From: Malachius bipustulatus
Lineage: Eukaryota > Arthropoda > Insecta > Coleoptera > Melyridae
DNA: 64,000 nt
Direction of reading: 5' to 3'
Assembly (NCBI GenBank): GCA_910589415.1
Contig: OU342631.1
Coordinates: 10,478,001-10,542,000 of the forward strand
Shown here: positions 12,401 to 25,919 of the stretch, piece after piece
How positions within the stretch are numbered: the first letter of the stretch is position 1
Layout: each line of letters begins with the position of its first letter
Program-made: the position numbers and the translations under genes
The notes under the pieces: model-generated
What the model was told of the DNA's origin: nothing
The model's database searches: none
The model's input: the letters and a program-made list of their open reading frames with translations, nothing else

Positions 12401-15400
12401 ATAGTTATTAGGAAAAAACTTGTGCAAAAATCTTACCATACAAAGAAAACAAAATTATAGTTAAGTATCTGCTTATTTACATCGCAATCACTGTTATACA
12501 GGGTGAGTTAAAAATAGCGCATAAGCTACATGGGTCTACTTTTGAAGTGTATGAAGTGCATGGTCACGTTGAGTCCTAATAACACGTCATCATTTATTGT
12601 AAAATGTTTTTCTAACTATTTTCTAACAGAAAAAAAACTATTATATTGTTTTTGCACTTTTCACTTTTCGAAAACTTCTTGATTCTTATTGGATTAAAGT
12701 CTTTTGTGAAGAGCAAATTATCTGGGTTGTAAAATTTTGAAAAATAAAAGTATAAAGTGCAAAGTTGCAATTTTTTGTGGAATAGGGGCCAGGGTATATT
12801 TCAAAATGGCAGCATTCTTAGAACCAATTTTATTGCTTAAATATGTTGAGAAAGATGATAGAAAAGGACTTTTATCTTCAGTTTAAAATCAAAAAGGATC
12901 GAGTTTCAAGATATTGGAAAAACCAACGATCGCGTTGAGAGAAAAAATAAGAATATATGAGATTTGTGCGCAACAAAATTACCTACAAATTGAGATTTGA
13001 AAAATTAAAACCGGTCAATTAATAAAAAAGTTATTGCAAAAAACATGAAAATGTTTTTTTTTGTTATTATTGTTATAACTGAAAAAATTCCTTTGAAAAC
13101 ATTCAAATTATTTTTAGGTGAGTATGAGGTAAACAGGAGTTTTCCGATGGACCTGTTTGTTAAAAATCGATACACGCTGTAGGTGCATTTGATTTTTTTT
13201 TTTTTTGTTCCGCAAGGATCAAAAAAGCCTGCTTTCACCGTTTGCACTGTTACCAATTTTTAATAAAAAATAATTTAGAAACTCGCATTTGAAAGTGAAA
13301 AAGGGGAATGGAATTTTCAAAAGAAAGACCTTCAAATTTTGTGTTAGAAAAACTGAAATTTAGACCTTTTGTTTTTATAATAATAATAGAATACAGGGTT
13401 ATTCACGGTATACGCCACGGAAGATTATGGCCTCTCTTGGTGTCTCTGGATTTTAGGATCTTTTTATTTTGGGAGTGGATAGAGACCCGGCAGAGGTACG
13501 TTTTAAAATTATATTCATAATGTACAGGCTGTCCCAAAAGCATGAAACATATCAAAGTTATATTTTTTTAAATGGAATGCTCCTATGTTATTGCATTTTT
13601 AGATTGTCTGAGAAGAAAAAATAAGATTGGTTTTTACAGATGGTGTTTAAATTCAGAAATTTTTGAGTTATAAACAAGTGAAAATCGTCATTTTTCAAGT
13701 TCAAGCCCTGTACAACGAAAACGGCTGAAGATAGAGAAAAACGGCTTACATGTCTCTATTTTAACTTTTCATGTACTATCCTATGGTATAGAAACATTTG
13801 TACTTTCTTTGATTTATTTATTTGTCGACGCGTGGAGAAATCTCATAATTTTTAAATTTTTTTATCACCCTGTATAAACATTTTATCTACATCATTGGAT
13901 AGTACATGAAAAGTTAAAATTGGGACATGTAAGCCGTTTTTCTCTATCTTAAGCCGTTTTCCTTGTACAGGGCCTTGAACTTGAAAAATGACGGATTTCA
14001 CTTGTTTATAACTCACAAACTTCTGAATTTAAACACCAACTGTAAAAGCCAATCTTCTTTTTTCTTTACAGGCAATCTAAAAATGCAATAACATAGGAGC
14101 ATTTCATTTAAAAAAACATAACTTTGATATGTTTCATGCTTTTGGGACATCCTGTACGTTATGAATATAATTTTAAAACGTAGCTCTGCCGGGTCTCTAT
14201 CCACTCCAAAAATAAAAAGATCCTAAAATCCAGAGACACGGCCATAAACTTCCGTGGCGTATACCGTAAATAAGCCTGTATAATTGGTATTTTCAAAGTT
14301 AAGTCTTTTTAAGAAAGACAAAAATTTAAAAAAAAAAAGAAAAAACCTCTATACCTTAAGAGTTGCAATTCGCACAACTTTTTAAACGAAACTCTCAATG
14401 TATAAGATCCAATTATTATTTTTCAAAATTGAAAAAAAAATTGTCATACTTTATAAATATAATTTTTTAATTTCTTAAGGATTTGGCGCGCTTTTTCTTA
14501 CGCACTCGCAGTCGCTTGGACCTTGTTGATAATTTCTACCTCTCTCCCTCGCCCACTTTCGAAGAGTTGATCGAAACGTGTAGTAGATCATATTTAAAAC
14601 ATTGTTTCCGAATACATACAAACTTCATCTTTTTGCTTCATTTTTTAAAAAACGTTACGAAAATGTTTTCCACATTTATTTGTATTGATTTTCCAGATTA
14701 ATTTTTTCATAATTTGCTATTTTTGGGGTGGCGGGGAAAGAGAGGGAGCTCATATAAGCACTTTCGAACAGGGTGCCATTTTTCCTAAGAGCCGGCACTG
14801 GAACACGCACAAACCAAAAATCTTTAAATCGAAGTGGGTCGTAAAATACGACAGCGTAGAGGGTTCTTTCTTCTTCGTAAATTTTGATCTTTGAACCAGC
14901 TTTCTAATGATTTTTATTAAAACGACCTAATTTTGAAAATAACAAATGTACCTATTCTAAAATAACAAATAAATCCTTTTTTTGTTTAGGTATAAGAAAA
15001 AAAAAATTTACGTTTTTAATTCAGAAAGCTTTTTTCCAAAAATTCTATTCTCCTCTTTGCACAAATTATTAGTTAAAGAGTTTGGCAACTGTAAATTGGA
15101 AACTGTAAATTGGCAACTGTCAAAGCAGTCAAAGTTGGCCGTTTTTGGTCTCAATGTCAATTTGTAGATATTTTTTTCCTTACAAAACTCACATGCTTCA
15201 TTTTTCTCTACGACCAATAGTTTCTCCAATATCTCGGATAAATTAGCTTACCGATTTTATTGTTAAAAAAAAAAAACAATAGAGAAGAAAGAACTTTTTT
15301 AAACTGAAAATGAGAAGATGAGAGGCTTTTTTCTATCATCCTCCCCAACACATTTAAACATTTAATCGCGTCTAAGAATCATCGTGATGTTACGAACTTT

Positions 15401-18400
15401 TTTCGACAAATTCCCCGGTCTATATGTCAAAATCACCAAGACCACACCCCTCCCCCCCTGAGAAGATTTTTATAAGAAACAGAACCGAGGATGTAATAGA
15501 AATGAAATAAAGGACCTGGAGTAGTCCGTCACTGCTCTGAGGGAGTATAAAGAAGCACTTCAGGGTATCTGCGATAGATTTCCCGTCCTTGACAAAAAAA
15601 GACGAGGATCATTCAATTCTTACTTCGGGGTGTGAAAAATCTGCCGGTTTCAATTAATAAATTAAAGACACCTGCACCCTGCATCTACGTTTAATTTTGA
15701 TACGTCTAAATGTGATTTTCAAAATTTAAACGGGAAAACCGACAAGCAGTACAAAGAAGCCGACCAGAATAGCAAGAAGATGAATATAGAGAAGGAAACA
15801 ATTATTTATTTATATAAATAAATAAATGAATAAATAAATAAATAAACCAAGAATTTAACAAAGTCGCAGTTGTCAAGGTATGATAAAGTAGAAAAAAGTA
15901 TAAGCCCAGGTTGCTGAAAGTATAACGATGAATATTTTCAAAGAAAAAGGAAGAAGAAAAATAAAAGGTTAGGGAAAACCCTGGCACTGAAGGAGTTCCT
16001 TATTCAGGAAACTTCAAGAGCATCCCTCTCTGAGAATCTACTTTGAATTTTTACTGCTAATGAATATGGATCTTAAAATGAAGATGGAAGAAAAATGAAG
16101 ATGAATCTGGTGTTGTCGATCGTTTTTAAGTCTGGCAGAGGTTTCAACGGAGATTGCCCAAAGAAAAGCGTTATTAAATGACCGTACACCTGGAATTTTC
16201 CGTTAAAGATCTACGACGAGGAAGTTAAAGGTTTTTTCGTTAAAATAACGAAAATAGTTTGTAGAGGATCTTTGAGGATTTTTTGTCCGTCTACTCCATG
16301 GAAAGATTTGTAAAAATCCTAAATTTTCTTCAAAATATAATACTTTGAGGAAAATTTTTCCAATAATTGGCACTGAAGGTGTGTTTTAAGTTTAAAACTT
16401 TCTTTTGCGATCTCATTTAGCGCAAAACTTCATGGGTGTAGTAACTAAGCCGTTAAAGATGAGATCACTCGTTTTCAATAATTTTCATCAGGCCTTTTGG
16501 TGTAGAGGACATGAAAGCTTTTATTTGATGTATTATCTTTTAAGGTAAAATTATGGGTAAAATTATTTTTAAAAAACCCTATGGATTGAGTTTGTCGATC
16601 ATAAACATCCCCTTTTTGCAAGTCACTGTCGGGGTTATGTTTCAGAATTGGACAAGGTAAGTTAAAAGAGAATTAAAAAAAAGTTTTATTTTTCTGACAA
16701 TCTACGGTTTTTTGGATCGCTGAGCATGAATTTGAAGTATGCTGGTAAAAATTTGTCCCGGAACAATTTTTTTGCAGTTTTTGCCAAAATTTTAGCTCAT
16801 TTTTTTTTTAAATTATTAGTCTAAATCTCAGAAAGGAAACGTTTCTTCCACAAATACATTCCATACAAAATTAAATAGGCAAAATTCCTTACATTCTAAT
16901 AAATTACTTTTTTGGAACACTATAACCGTTCCGCCGGTAATGCCCGCCCAAAAAGACATGCTTATCAGGTGAAAAGTGGCAAAAGTACAAAAAAACCAAC
17001 CAAGAAACATAGAGGGGGTGAGAAAATCATAACTATAGCGAAACTTTCCAAAACAACACGCAATGGAATTTGTTTTTTTTTTTTGGCGGACTGTATACCT
17101 GCGGAAGGAGTAGCTTTCCAAAAACAAAAAATTTTTTAGAGAAATGTAGGAAAATTTCTCTACTTTAATTTTGTATACAGGGTGTTATGTAATTGAATGT
17201 CAGGGGATGATTTTTGGGTCCATTTTAAGAAGAAAACTTCATAAGAACGTATGTGCTAAGAGTCTTAACTTTTGATATACAGGGTGGTAAAGTTTTATTA
17301 AAATAAATCATTTTTTCGTAATACCTATCTGTAATACCGCTCTGGATATTTTAATGAAATTTCGTATACAGGTATTACGCATCAAGGGGCATTTTTTCAT
17401 GTGCCACGTTTCATTTTATTTCCATTAGTGACGATGGTGCACGATCGTGCAGAATTTTACCGGCATATTTTAGCAGAAATTGATGGTATGCCACTGATTT
17501 CTGTTCAAATAGATATCATTTTTGGAATCCCCATTCATTTCCAAGCAAATTTGATTACTTGTTTTTTTAGTCCGATGCACGGTTTTTGATGCCTCTTGAT
17601 GATGAGTAATACCTGTTTAGTAATGAAATTTCATTCAAATATCCAGATACTTATTATGAAAAAATTATTTATTTTAATAAAACTTTACCACCCTGTATCT
17701 CAAAAGTTAAGACTCTTAGGACATACGTTCTTATGAAGTTTTCTTCTTAAAATGGGCCCAAAAATCACCCCCTTAAATATTGACATTTAATTACAAAACA
17801 CCCTGTATAGTTGACTTGTCGAGGAAACGCTTCTTTGCTAAGATTTAGACCAAAAACTAAAAAAGTTCAAAAATTTAGCCAAAGAGTGACAAAAAACAAA
17901 GTTTCGGGTCCAAATTTTCACCTCAAAAAGTTTCAAATTCATGTTCAGTGACCCAAAAAACCCTGAGAGTGGGAAAAATTAAAGCTATAGGAAAGCTTTT
18001 CAAAACCCCACGCAAGATGGAAATTGTTTTTTTGGCGCGCTCTATACCGGTGGAAATCCGGTATAGAGCAAAGAAAAAAGACCAAAAAAAAACGTTTTTA
18101 GAGAAATGTAGGAAATGTTGCCTACTTTAGTTTTGTAGGTATAGAGTTGACTTGTCGAGAAACTTTTTTCTGAGATTTATGCCAAAAACTAAAAAATATG
18201 CAAAAATTTGGCCCAAAAAGTGACAAAAAACAAAGTTCTGGCCCAAAATTTAACCTGCAAACTTCAAATTCACGTTCAGCGACAAAAAAAGCATATACGG
18301 TGAGAGAATCAAAACAATAGCAAAACTTTTCAAAACCCCACGCAATATTGAAATTGTATTTTTGGCGCGCTCTATACCGGATTTACATAGCTTTCCAAAA

Positions 18401-21400
18401 AACCTTTTTTAGAGAAATGTGGGAAATTTTGTCTACTTTAATTTTTTATAGAGTTGACTTGTCGAGAAAACGCTGCCTCTCTGAGATTTAGACCAAAAAC
18501 TAAAAAAAGTGCAAAAACTTGGCCAAAAAGTGGCAAAAAACAAAGTTCCAGGCCCAAATTTTCACCTGCAAACTTCCAAGTTGTGTTCAGCGACTCAAAA
18601 AACATGAAGGGTAAGAAAATGAAAACGTTAGCAAAACTTTTCCCTGAACCCCCCATTGTATTCCCTCATTAATGACTGAATTCTACTCAAAATAATTATG
18701 AATTTAAAGAAAAAATCAAAAAAATAGGTAGTAAATGTTTGAAACATTCAAAATTCTTGGCGAAGCAGCAAAACTATAACTATTTTAATTATTTTAGATT
18801 GGTCATCCTGAGAACTTATCAGAAATCATTAAAATTCATATACAGTCAAGACAACAAGTTCATTTATAACCTTTTTGACTTAAGTCACCACAGTAACTTT
18901 CTGAACTTAAATTGAATGTGATTACATAGTTGTTAAAATATCATAAAATGAAATTACTTAAGAATGACGGAAAGCAGCCGTAAATATTACAGTTACCAAG
19001 CATTAAACATTAACTGCCATAATTATCTACAATTAAGTGACCAGTAATCAGTTCTCCAGCTTTCACTCACCAAAAGAGCCAATGTCCTCATGTTGGTGAA
19101 CTTGTCCGGTGGCACCACCAGCCTGTTCTTGGCTACCCTCAGGACCTTCAAGTAATTTAAATCCCATAAGGTGGCAGGTAGGACACTCAACAAATTCTGA
19201 TCCAGCACTAACTCTTGCAAACTAAACCAAACAGAAAACGAAAGTATTACTACATAGCACCAGCACCATGAATGCACATACAGGACAATGCACAAGGACA
19301 CCGCTTCGAAATAATAATGACACTCCTCTCAAGAATTATTGTCATCTTCGACGATCAATGAACGAGTTGAGGGCACTTTACCAGGAGCCTGTGCATTAAA
19401 GTAATGAGAGGAGATTTGGACGGCACGAGCCATCGCTTTGTTTTTCTCGCACGAGTTATTCATTAGGCTCTTCGTAATACCATAATCATATGCGTTCTGG
19501 TAGAGCGAACAACCGTGAAGAAAGCAACGGAAGTTGATTCTTCGAGTTTCTATGTTTCTAGTGTTAGAGGAACGCACGTTTTCGCAATGTATCCAGATTG
19601 CATTGCGGAAAAAACGTTATTGATAAGATCTTGTACGCTCAGTGGTGTAGGGAGATGGTGAAGTGATCGTTCTTTTTAAATTAAAATGCGTGAGAAAAAT
19701 TACTCCCTAAATAATTATTATGAACTGTATAGAGTTGATTTTGCAGTTTATAGTCAAGTGACCGAGAAAAACGCATAAATCTTAAGTTAGTCCCCTAATT
19801 CCATATCATTTAATTTATCCCACTTGTTCTAGAAGTGGAGATTTGTGCGGAGAGATTTGACACTAATCAATAACGTTGTTTACAAATAGTCCAAAGTAAT
19901 TGGCAATCGAACTCAAATCTTGTCGATAAGAGCAAATTTTTCTGAGTATGGCAAGAGGTGTACGCCCAAAAGTTTCATGTCAAAAAAAAATTTGAGGCCA
20001 ACCTCTGCTTGCTTAAAACTTATTTTGCCCTAATCAGCAATACATAGTGATTTTTCTTTTCCGAGAAAACAGATTTTTTCGAAACGGTGATAATCAAAAC
20101 ACTATTATACCTATACTATTTTCGAAAACGTTAAGCAATTTTTCCTGCAATGCGTTAATTTCAGCTCACTTGACATTTTCATAGCTCAAAAATGAACTAT
20201 TTTTGATTGTTTTTCAAAAATACTTATTTTTTAAATTTTCTATACTTTGACTTAATTTTTTTGTAAAGACTTTCAAATTTTGTTATTGTAATGTGCATGT
20301 GTTTACTTCTTTGTATTTGTCTGTATTGCCCGAAAAGTTGTTATAAGAACAATTTTTTTCTATAGATGGCCACATACTTAAATCTAAACCACCCCTGTTA
20401 AATAATTGTTTGAACGCAAATCCTATAAATGAAAAATTTTTCTGATGTGATTCCAACTTTTTCAAAAACATGGATCAGAGGAAGCATATTTGGTTAAGCA
20501 TGAAAAAAGTTCTAAGTCCAAAAACGCAATTCCTTTGAGTTAGCTCCAATTTATTTTCAATTCTTGATATACAGGGTGATGCATAATCAATGCGAAAGAG
20601 TTAAATGCCAAATAGAGGACATCGAGGCAAATCTGAATCTATGAAAAAACTTTTAGCTAACAGGTACGAAGATACCGGGCGTTTTCTATATTTGGGCTTG
20701 AATTCTAAGCAACGATATCTTTGCAACGGTTTGATTAAATCCAACAAAATGTCTACCAAGACCTATATCAAGATGACCTATCGGCAAATTGAAAATCCAG
20801 GTCAGTACTTGAAAAGAAATAGTTTGCACTCACTTTTTTTAAAGAAAATCATATTTTCCAATCGACTTTTGGGAAAATTGGCTGCGGATTCAAAAAACAC
20901 GAAGGAAAAAAGATATGAAGTGAACTTAAATCAAACGGCACACTTCGGCCAGTTTTCCAAAATAAGATCAAATTAAGAGCTTTGTTCTTCATTTAACAAT
21001 CGATTTTTGTGAAGCATGATCGAAGTGTGCTGTGAGATTTAAGAAGCTGATTTCATAGCATTTTTTCTGTACTTTACGAATCCAATGCCGTCTTTTCCAA
21101 ACGTCTACAATGTGTATCTGTTTTTAAGAAAATGGGAACAATTTTTCTTCCAGTATGGCCCTGGTTCTGCTAGTATCAATTTTAAATAAAATCTCTTTAA
21201 TGTAATGAGCTTTAACTGTCCGTAGGATAAGTTTAGCAGCTTTCTTGAAATTTTGTCTTCCTAATAACGAGCTCATATTGATGTTGACCAAATATTTCTG
21301 ACGCAACCTGCTAAAAACTCTGAATATCTTAAATAATAAAAAGGTATTCATAAATGTGACTTATTCTATTGTCATTTTATGCAATCAAAATTGGGGTAGG

Positions 21401-24400
21401 TTTTTAAAACTTTAAAAAATAATGGGATTGGGTGGACTAACTACCTCATCCTTAATTCTTATTTTCCTCTGAAAGTTGGCTGCTAACTGCTTTTAAGTAG
21501 TTTGCACCCTTAAAGCATCCTAAAGCAACCTAAAACTACCCTAAGAGAATGCCTTTTTATTGCGTTGTAATTCCTTAATAAAAACTGGAAATAAAAAAAT
21601 TGTCTGTTGGGAAACAATGAATAAAAATTCTCTTTTTTTCTAGATTCCCTACATCTTCAGGAACATTAATCAGCACAAACCCCTGCATTACCTCGAAAAA
21701 TGAGAGAATTAGGGTAATTTCCCCTCTCCCACATCACCCCAGATAGTATCAGCGATAAAAATGTTATTAATATTCAAAATTTCACTCATTACGAAAAGTC
21801 TCAAAGCAAGCTAAGTTGTTTTCAAGCCTTCAAAGACACCTCCATAGTGATAAAAAAAATTGAAAATTCAAAATCTCACATCGGAAACCGTCTCTTGGGG
21901 GGAGGGGGGTTGTTCAAGGTTACCGATCACGAATGCGTACTATATAATTTGAAAAAAATATGTGGTTTTGAAGAAATTCCAATAATTAAAAAAATTGATT
22001 TCCATTCTCTGTTCATTAAAAAAATCCGTGTCAGTTTTCTAATGCTCCTGAGCCATGACATTTGTCTGCGGTCAACTCCACGTTTTCCTGCTATTTTGCT
22101 CTTCATTATAAAATTGTAACAATTGATATTTCTTGTCGACTGTAGAAGAAGGTAGATGAGAGGGAACTTTTTGATTTTTCCCCAGTAAGAATCCCATACT
22201 TGAAAATGAAATTATTTTGTTTGCAAATCAATCAGCTTCGGAAATGGAAAAAGTGAACATTTTTGTCGGAATTAAATCGCACATCGCATTGGGTGTTATT
22301 TTTTTTTAATTGCACCTCGGATTCGTGTTCATCGACCCCTAAAACCCCCCAGAGACAATTTCTAATGGCAAATTTTGAATTTTAAATTTTTTTTGTCAAT
22401 GATACTAGGTATTTGGGGTTCTTTAGAATTGGAAGGGAGGAAATTATCATAAAATTCTCATTTTTCGAGGTAGTGGCAGGGGTTAACGGTGATGAAAGTT
22501 CCTGAAGGTCTATATAAGGAATCCAGGGTACAGGGACATTTTTAAATCCGTACTGTTCCACCACTTTTCCAGATTTTCCGTCTTATTTACTTGACTATTT
22601 ATGAGGAGACGAAGATGAAGATTTTAGAAGTTGCAATTTTTTATGAAACCCGAAGGAATACTAATAGAGGGAATAGGAAATAATAGTTTTCGGCCAACCA
22701 CGTGGATGAAGTTGAGGAGCTGTACCTACTATGTTTGCCATGTTGGACTGTTTTTGTAAATGATGAAAGAAATTGATTTTTTATTTACCTACCATAATAA
22801 GGCACTTTGATGTATTGCTGTTGGTTTTATTACGTAAACGATTAAAAAACTTAACCCTATTTCAAATCTTAATTCCTTCCCACTAGCCACCACACAATCA
22901 TGACCACCATTTTTTGAAAAAATCTGCTGCCTCTAATTTTTCATAGTTTCCCGCTCATTTCCCTTATAAGCTGAAAAACTTAATTTTTTATAAAAATTTT
23001 CAAAAAATTCTCAATTCCGGACTGAAAAGGGTTAAAGATCTATTCTGAAAATTTAATTTTTCGTGTTGTCAAGTGTTTATTAAACGAGAAATTGTTTTTT
23101 TACCATTATAAGGCAATTAAGTCCTAATACTGTCAGTTTTATTGCGTAAAATACCTACGTTGTCGATTAAAAAAGTTCAACCCTTATTTCAAACGTGATT
23201 ATTTCCCTCTAGTCACCACGCAATCATGACTACCATTTTTTGAAAAAATCTGCTGCCTCCAATTTTTCACAATTTTCATAATAAGGCAATTAGTCCTAAT
23301 ACTGTCAGTTTTACTGCGTAAAAAAACTACTACGTCAATTAAAAAAGCTCGACCCTTATTTCAAACGTAATCCTTCCCACTGGCCACCACACAATCATGA
23401 CCATCATTTTTTGAAAATCTCTGCTGCTTCAAATTTTTATTTCGCGTTTACATCCCTTATGTATGAGTTAAAAAAAGGCCAATTTTTGAATAAATATCTT
23501 CAAAAATTGTTAACTCCAGACTGAAAGGTTTAAAAAGCTGTCCTGAAAATGTCTGCATTTCAACTTTCGTGCTTTAAAATGATTATTTTATAGATTAAGA
23601 ATAATCAAAATGAACCTTTCAATAGCCGCCTCTGTTCGATGAAAATCAGAGCTACATTCTTGTACAAAGCAAGCATTTAAATATCCTCTCGTCTTCATCT
23701 GATATGAAGACAAATAATTCACTGCTTGGAAAGAAATATGCATCCGCGTTCAACAATTCAACAAGAAGAATTGATGTTTTGCAATAAAATAAGTATGTAC
23801 CTTACCTACCTACTTAAATGTATTGTTGTTTATGTTAAATGTCGATTCGTTCATTGATAATGACAATAATAATAATGAAAGATGGCTTAATCAAATTATA
23901 AAAATCAGACAAAAATGATGACAACTTACTTCTTAAGCTTCACGATCTCTGGTGGTAGAGTCAGCAAACTGTTATCAGACAAGTCCAAGCTTACAAGCGT
24001 GGTCAATTGTAGGATACTGTTGGGGAAGGTTTGAATTCCATTAGACCTCAGACTGAGAATTTGAAGATCCGCCAACGACTGTATAGAGTCACCCGGGAGA
24101 ACGATCTCCTCGACGTAACAGTCGCTGTTTTCGGAATTCTTGCAAACCCCGTTCAAATTCAATTGCTTGACCGACGTCGTCTGAGATTGTGAGCCGTCGT
24201 CACTGGTCACCCCTTCTGCGTCTTCACACTGTGCCGAAAATGTCAAGTTATTCGGGCAAAATATTGTTAGGATTCATTTACCTCGTCATCTTTCTCGATC
24301 TGTTCTAAGGAATCCAACTCCATAATGCTTTCATGTTCTTTGATTTGAGGAAACTTCGTCACTGTATCACTGAGTCTCATCGGTTTCTTAGGGCCAGGAC

Positions 24401-24416
24401 AAGTGGTCAAAAGCAT
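9456..24416 (-). CDS. Phlpp: PH-domain leucine-rich-repeat protein phosphatase (PHLPP) orthologue
   Basis: Serine/threonine phosphatase that in studied animals dephosphorylates the hydrophobic motif of Akt, PKC and S6K. Seven exons on the minus strand, with matching phases: 24416-24282, 24228-23930, 19221-19071, 12359-12258, 12203-12050, 11985-10502 and 10439-9456. They encode 1102 residues. The start ATG (24416) is preceded in frame by TAG at 24425. Leucine-rich repeats span about residues 90-560. A PP2C-type domain follows at about 580-810, with metal-binding MFDG near 617-620 and AEDNLSIIVV near its end. The tail is low-complexity with an asparagine run and ends in TEL, a class I PDZ-ligand pattern. 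Vertebrate PHLPPs also end in PDZ ligands. There is no room for an N-terminal PH domain. Introns 19222-23929 and 12360-19070 are long and repeat-rich; the others are 53-64 bp. Confidence 0.94.
13392..14280. mobile_element. Foldback element with about 385-bp inverted arms
   Basis: Left arm 13392-13781 begins TACAGGGTTATTCACGGTAT. Right arm 13897-14280 ends with its complement, ccgtaaataagcctgta. The arms match nearly throughout with small indels, around a 115-bp loop that itself contains a caccctgta terminus. No open frame of interest. It belongs to the TACAGGGT-ended group seen repeatedly in this window. Confidence 0.85.
15798..15845. repeat. (AAAT)n-type microsatellite
   Basis: A run of ttat/aaat units (ttatttattt then aataaataaatgaataaata) inside Phlpp intron 3. 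Simple repeat without other features. Confidence 0.8.
16690..18660 (+). repeat. Tandem satellite, period about 310-335 bp, inside Phlpp intron 3
   Basis: Units share the anchor gttgacttgtcgag at 17811, 18146 and 18453, then 'gatttagaccaaaaacta', 'gtgacaaaaaacaaagtt', a 'ttcagcgac' piece, 'cttttcaaaaccccacgcaa' and 'tttggcgcgctctatacc'. An earlier partial unit occupies about 16960-17175, and sequence around 16690-16800 resembles the unit in reverse complement. A foldback element interrupts the array at 17176-17808. Open frames across the units are by-products of the repeat. Confidence 0.75.
17176..17808. mobile_element. Foldback element inserted in the satellite
   Basis: Starts TACAGGGTGTTATGTAATTG and ends with caaaacaccctgta, the complement of its start. 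The arms are long and contain a second internal TACAGGGTGGTAAAG / ctttaccaccctgta pair at 17278 and 17697. Removing it restores a satellite unit of the expected form (ttttgta | tagttgactt), so it is a clean insertion. Confidence 0.85.
19329..19577 (-). other. Unassigned 82-residue open frame in Phlpp intron 2
   Basis: The minus-strand frame has more even composition than the surrounding AT-rich DNA, with pieces such as FLHGCSLYQNAYDYG and ARAVQISSHYFNAQ. It ends in a stop just upstream of Phlpp exon 3, so it cannot be a simple internal exon. I do not recognise the family. It may be a fragment of a mobile element or of an unrelated small gene. Confidence 0.25.
22850..23460 (+). repeat. Three-copy degenerate tandem repeat in Phlpp intron 2
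   Basis: Each copy contains 'cacacaatcatgac' or a close variant, 'attttttgaaaa' and 'tctgctgcct', at about 22890, 23215 and 23390. Copies are separated by about 325 and 175 bp and associated with 'ggcaattagtcctaatactg' segments. Non-coding. Confidence 0.65.
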
Positions 24417-24900
24417 AATGCACTAGCACTACCACTAGCACTACCTAATTTTAATTATAATATCACACATATTTTATTAACACACTTGAATAGGTACCCT
24501 GTAGTTGACTGAGAATTTACTGTTAAAGGAAATTTATTGTAATCGCGTTGTTGGTGCTGGTGCTGGTGCCGGTGAAAGACGGTATGGTATGGTAAAGTCA
24601 ACCTATGTGACAAAAATGCTTTAAATAAAAGACTCAAGAGAGATATATGGGAGGTGATTTAGATTCTGCGGCAGTGTCGGTCTACGACAGCATGACGATA
24701 CGCTCGGCTTCTTCTCAGTCTTGCATTCTTGTCACGTAAGACAAGCGCTTGATGGAACTACGCTTGGAACAGTAACAAAAACCGTGATGGATCACGTAAG
24801 ATCCACGGTTTACAAAAAGATACATTAGTCGTATATCCGTTCTTAGATAATAATACAAGACCGATAATTTGATAGTGAAAGCGTCAATATGTCTTGTTAG
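24417..24900 (-). promoter_or_regulatory. Probable 5' untranslated region and promoter of Phlpp
   Basis: Sequence immediately upstream of the Phlpp start has an in-frame stop (TAG at 24425-24423). Around 24660-24780 the base composition becomes less AT-rich than the flanks. No TATA box or initiator could be assigned with confidence. The call rests on position only. Confidence 0.35.
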
Positions 24901-25919
24901 TTCTGGGTAATTATTCGCCGAAAAGGATGTCGAGTTTATTTGGCAAAATTTGAATTAATTGCCGTTGTTTTAGCTAAGTCTAATTTGTAATGAGGTAAAT
25001 GATTAGAAATGGCAATTATTGGTTTATGTAATTGTAACTGTACATTAAGACCACGGTATCGAAAAATCGTTAGACAAAAATCTCATTAATACTCCTATCT
25101 GAACCCTTTTTCAATCGATTATTCAAAAATTTGAAATAAGATTTTTTCAAGTAGTTACACCTACCTAATTAGACGGGCCAATAGACTGGCACCATCCTCT
25201 GTTAAGTTCAAAATTAAATGTCTTTAAAATGTTTTCATAAAAATTTATTGTTCTTTACACTGGTCACGTTTAGCTAATGTTACGTTCATGCAGTAACGTC
25301 TATTAGCATTATGTTGACTGTTAACAGTTGTTGTCCAGAACCTGATTAGTATATCAACACAATCCCAGTAATATTTTTGAAAGAATACAAATTAGAAATA
25401 TTATAAGAGTTGTAGGTGATCTCTGTGGCAAATGGAGACATCCGATACCAACCTCCCTCCCCCTCCATAGGAAAAAAAAGAGTTATGGGTAATTATTAAC
25501 TATTACCTGTTGTTTTAAAACTTTTAGAAAACATTTCATTCCACATGGAAAAGCATGTTTTGAGGTAGTATAAAGAAATCATTTTTCCCCAGTTTTTTGA
25601 CGATGTCCCAGGAATTTTTTTGAACTTTTGGAGATACAGAACCCCGTCAGTTTGTGGACATAATTATTATCTTATCATTTTTGGGGGGGGGAGGGTTGGT
25701 TCATGGTAATGAAGTTAGTAAGAAATTAGCCTTATAAATGTTTTGAGACGTTTCGAAGCCGATAGGTCCTTTGTTCATTCTTTATTCCGTCGTTTTGTAT
25801 TTTTCATTTTTATATAAAAATACTATGTAACAATAACTTAAAATTTTTTCGGTATCCAAAATTGGTTACTGGTTAATACTTTTTAATGTTAACAATTTTT
25901 TTTTCGTTGGGGGATATTT

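Larger units (their letters stand above)
12360..19070 (-). other. Phlpp intron 3, filled with repeats
   Basis: This 6.7-kb intron holds a foldback element (13392-14280), a tandem satellite (about 16690-18660) and a second foldback element (17176-17808) inside the satellite. An (AAAT)n-type microsatellite lies at about 15800-15845, and a lone tacagggtgag terminus at about 12497. No additional exon of Phlpp was recognised. Confidence 0.7.

Noticed and set aside
20605..20976. 123-codon open frame
   Set aside because: Begins just after a TACAGGGTG terminus, lysine-rich, no domain recognised, in a Phlpp intron; likely chance in AT-rich repeat DNA.
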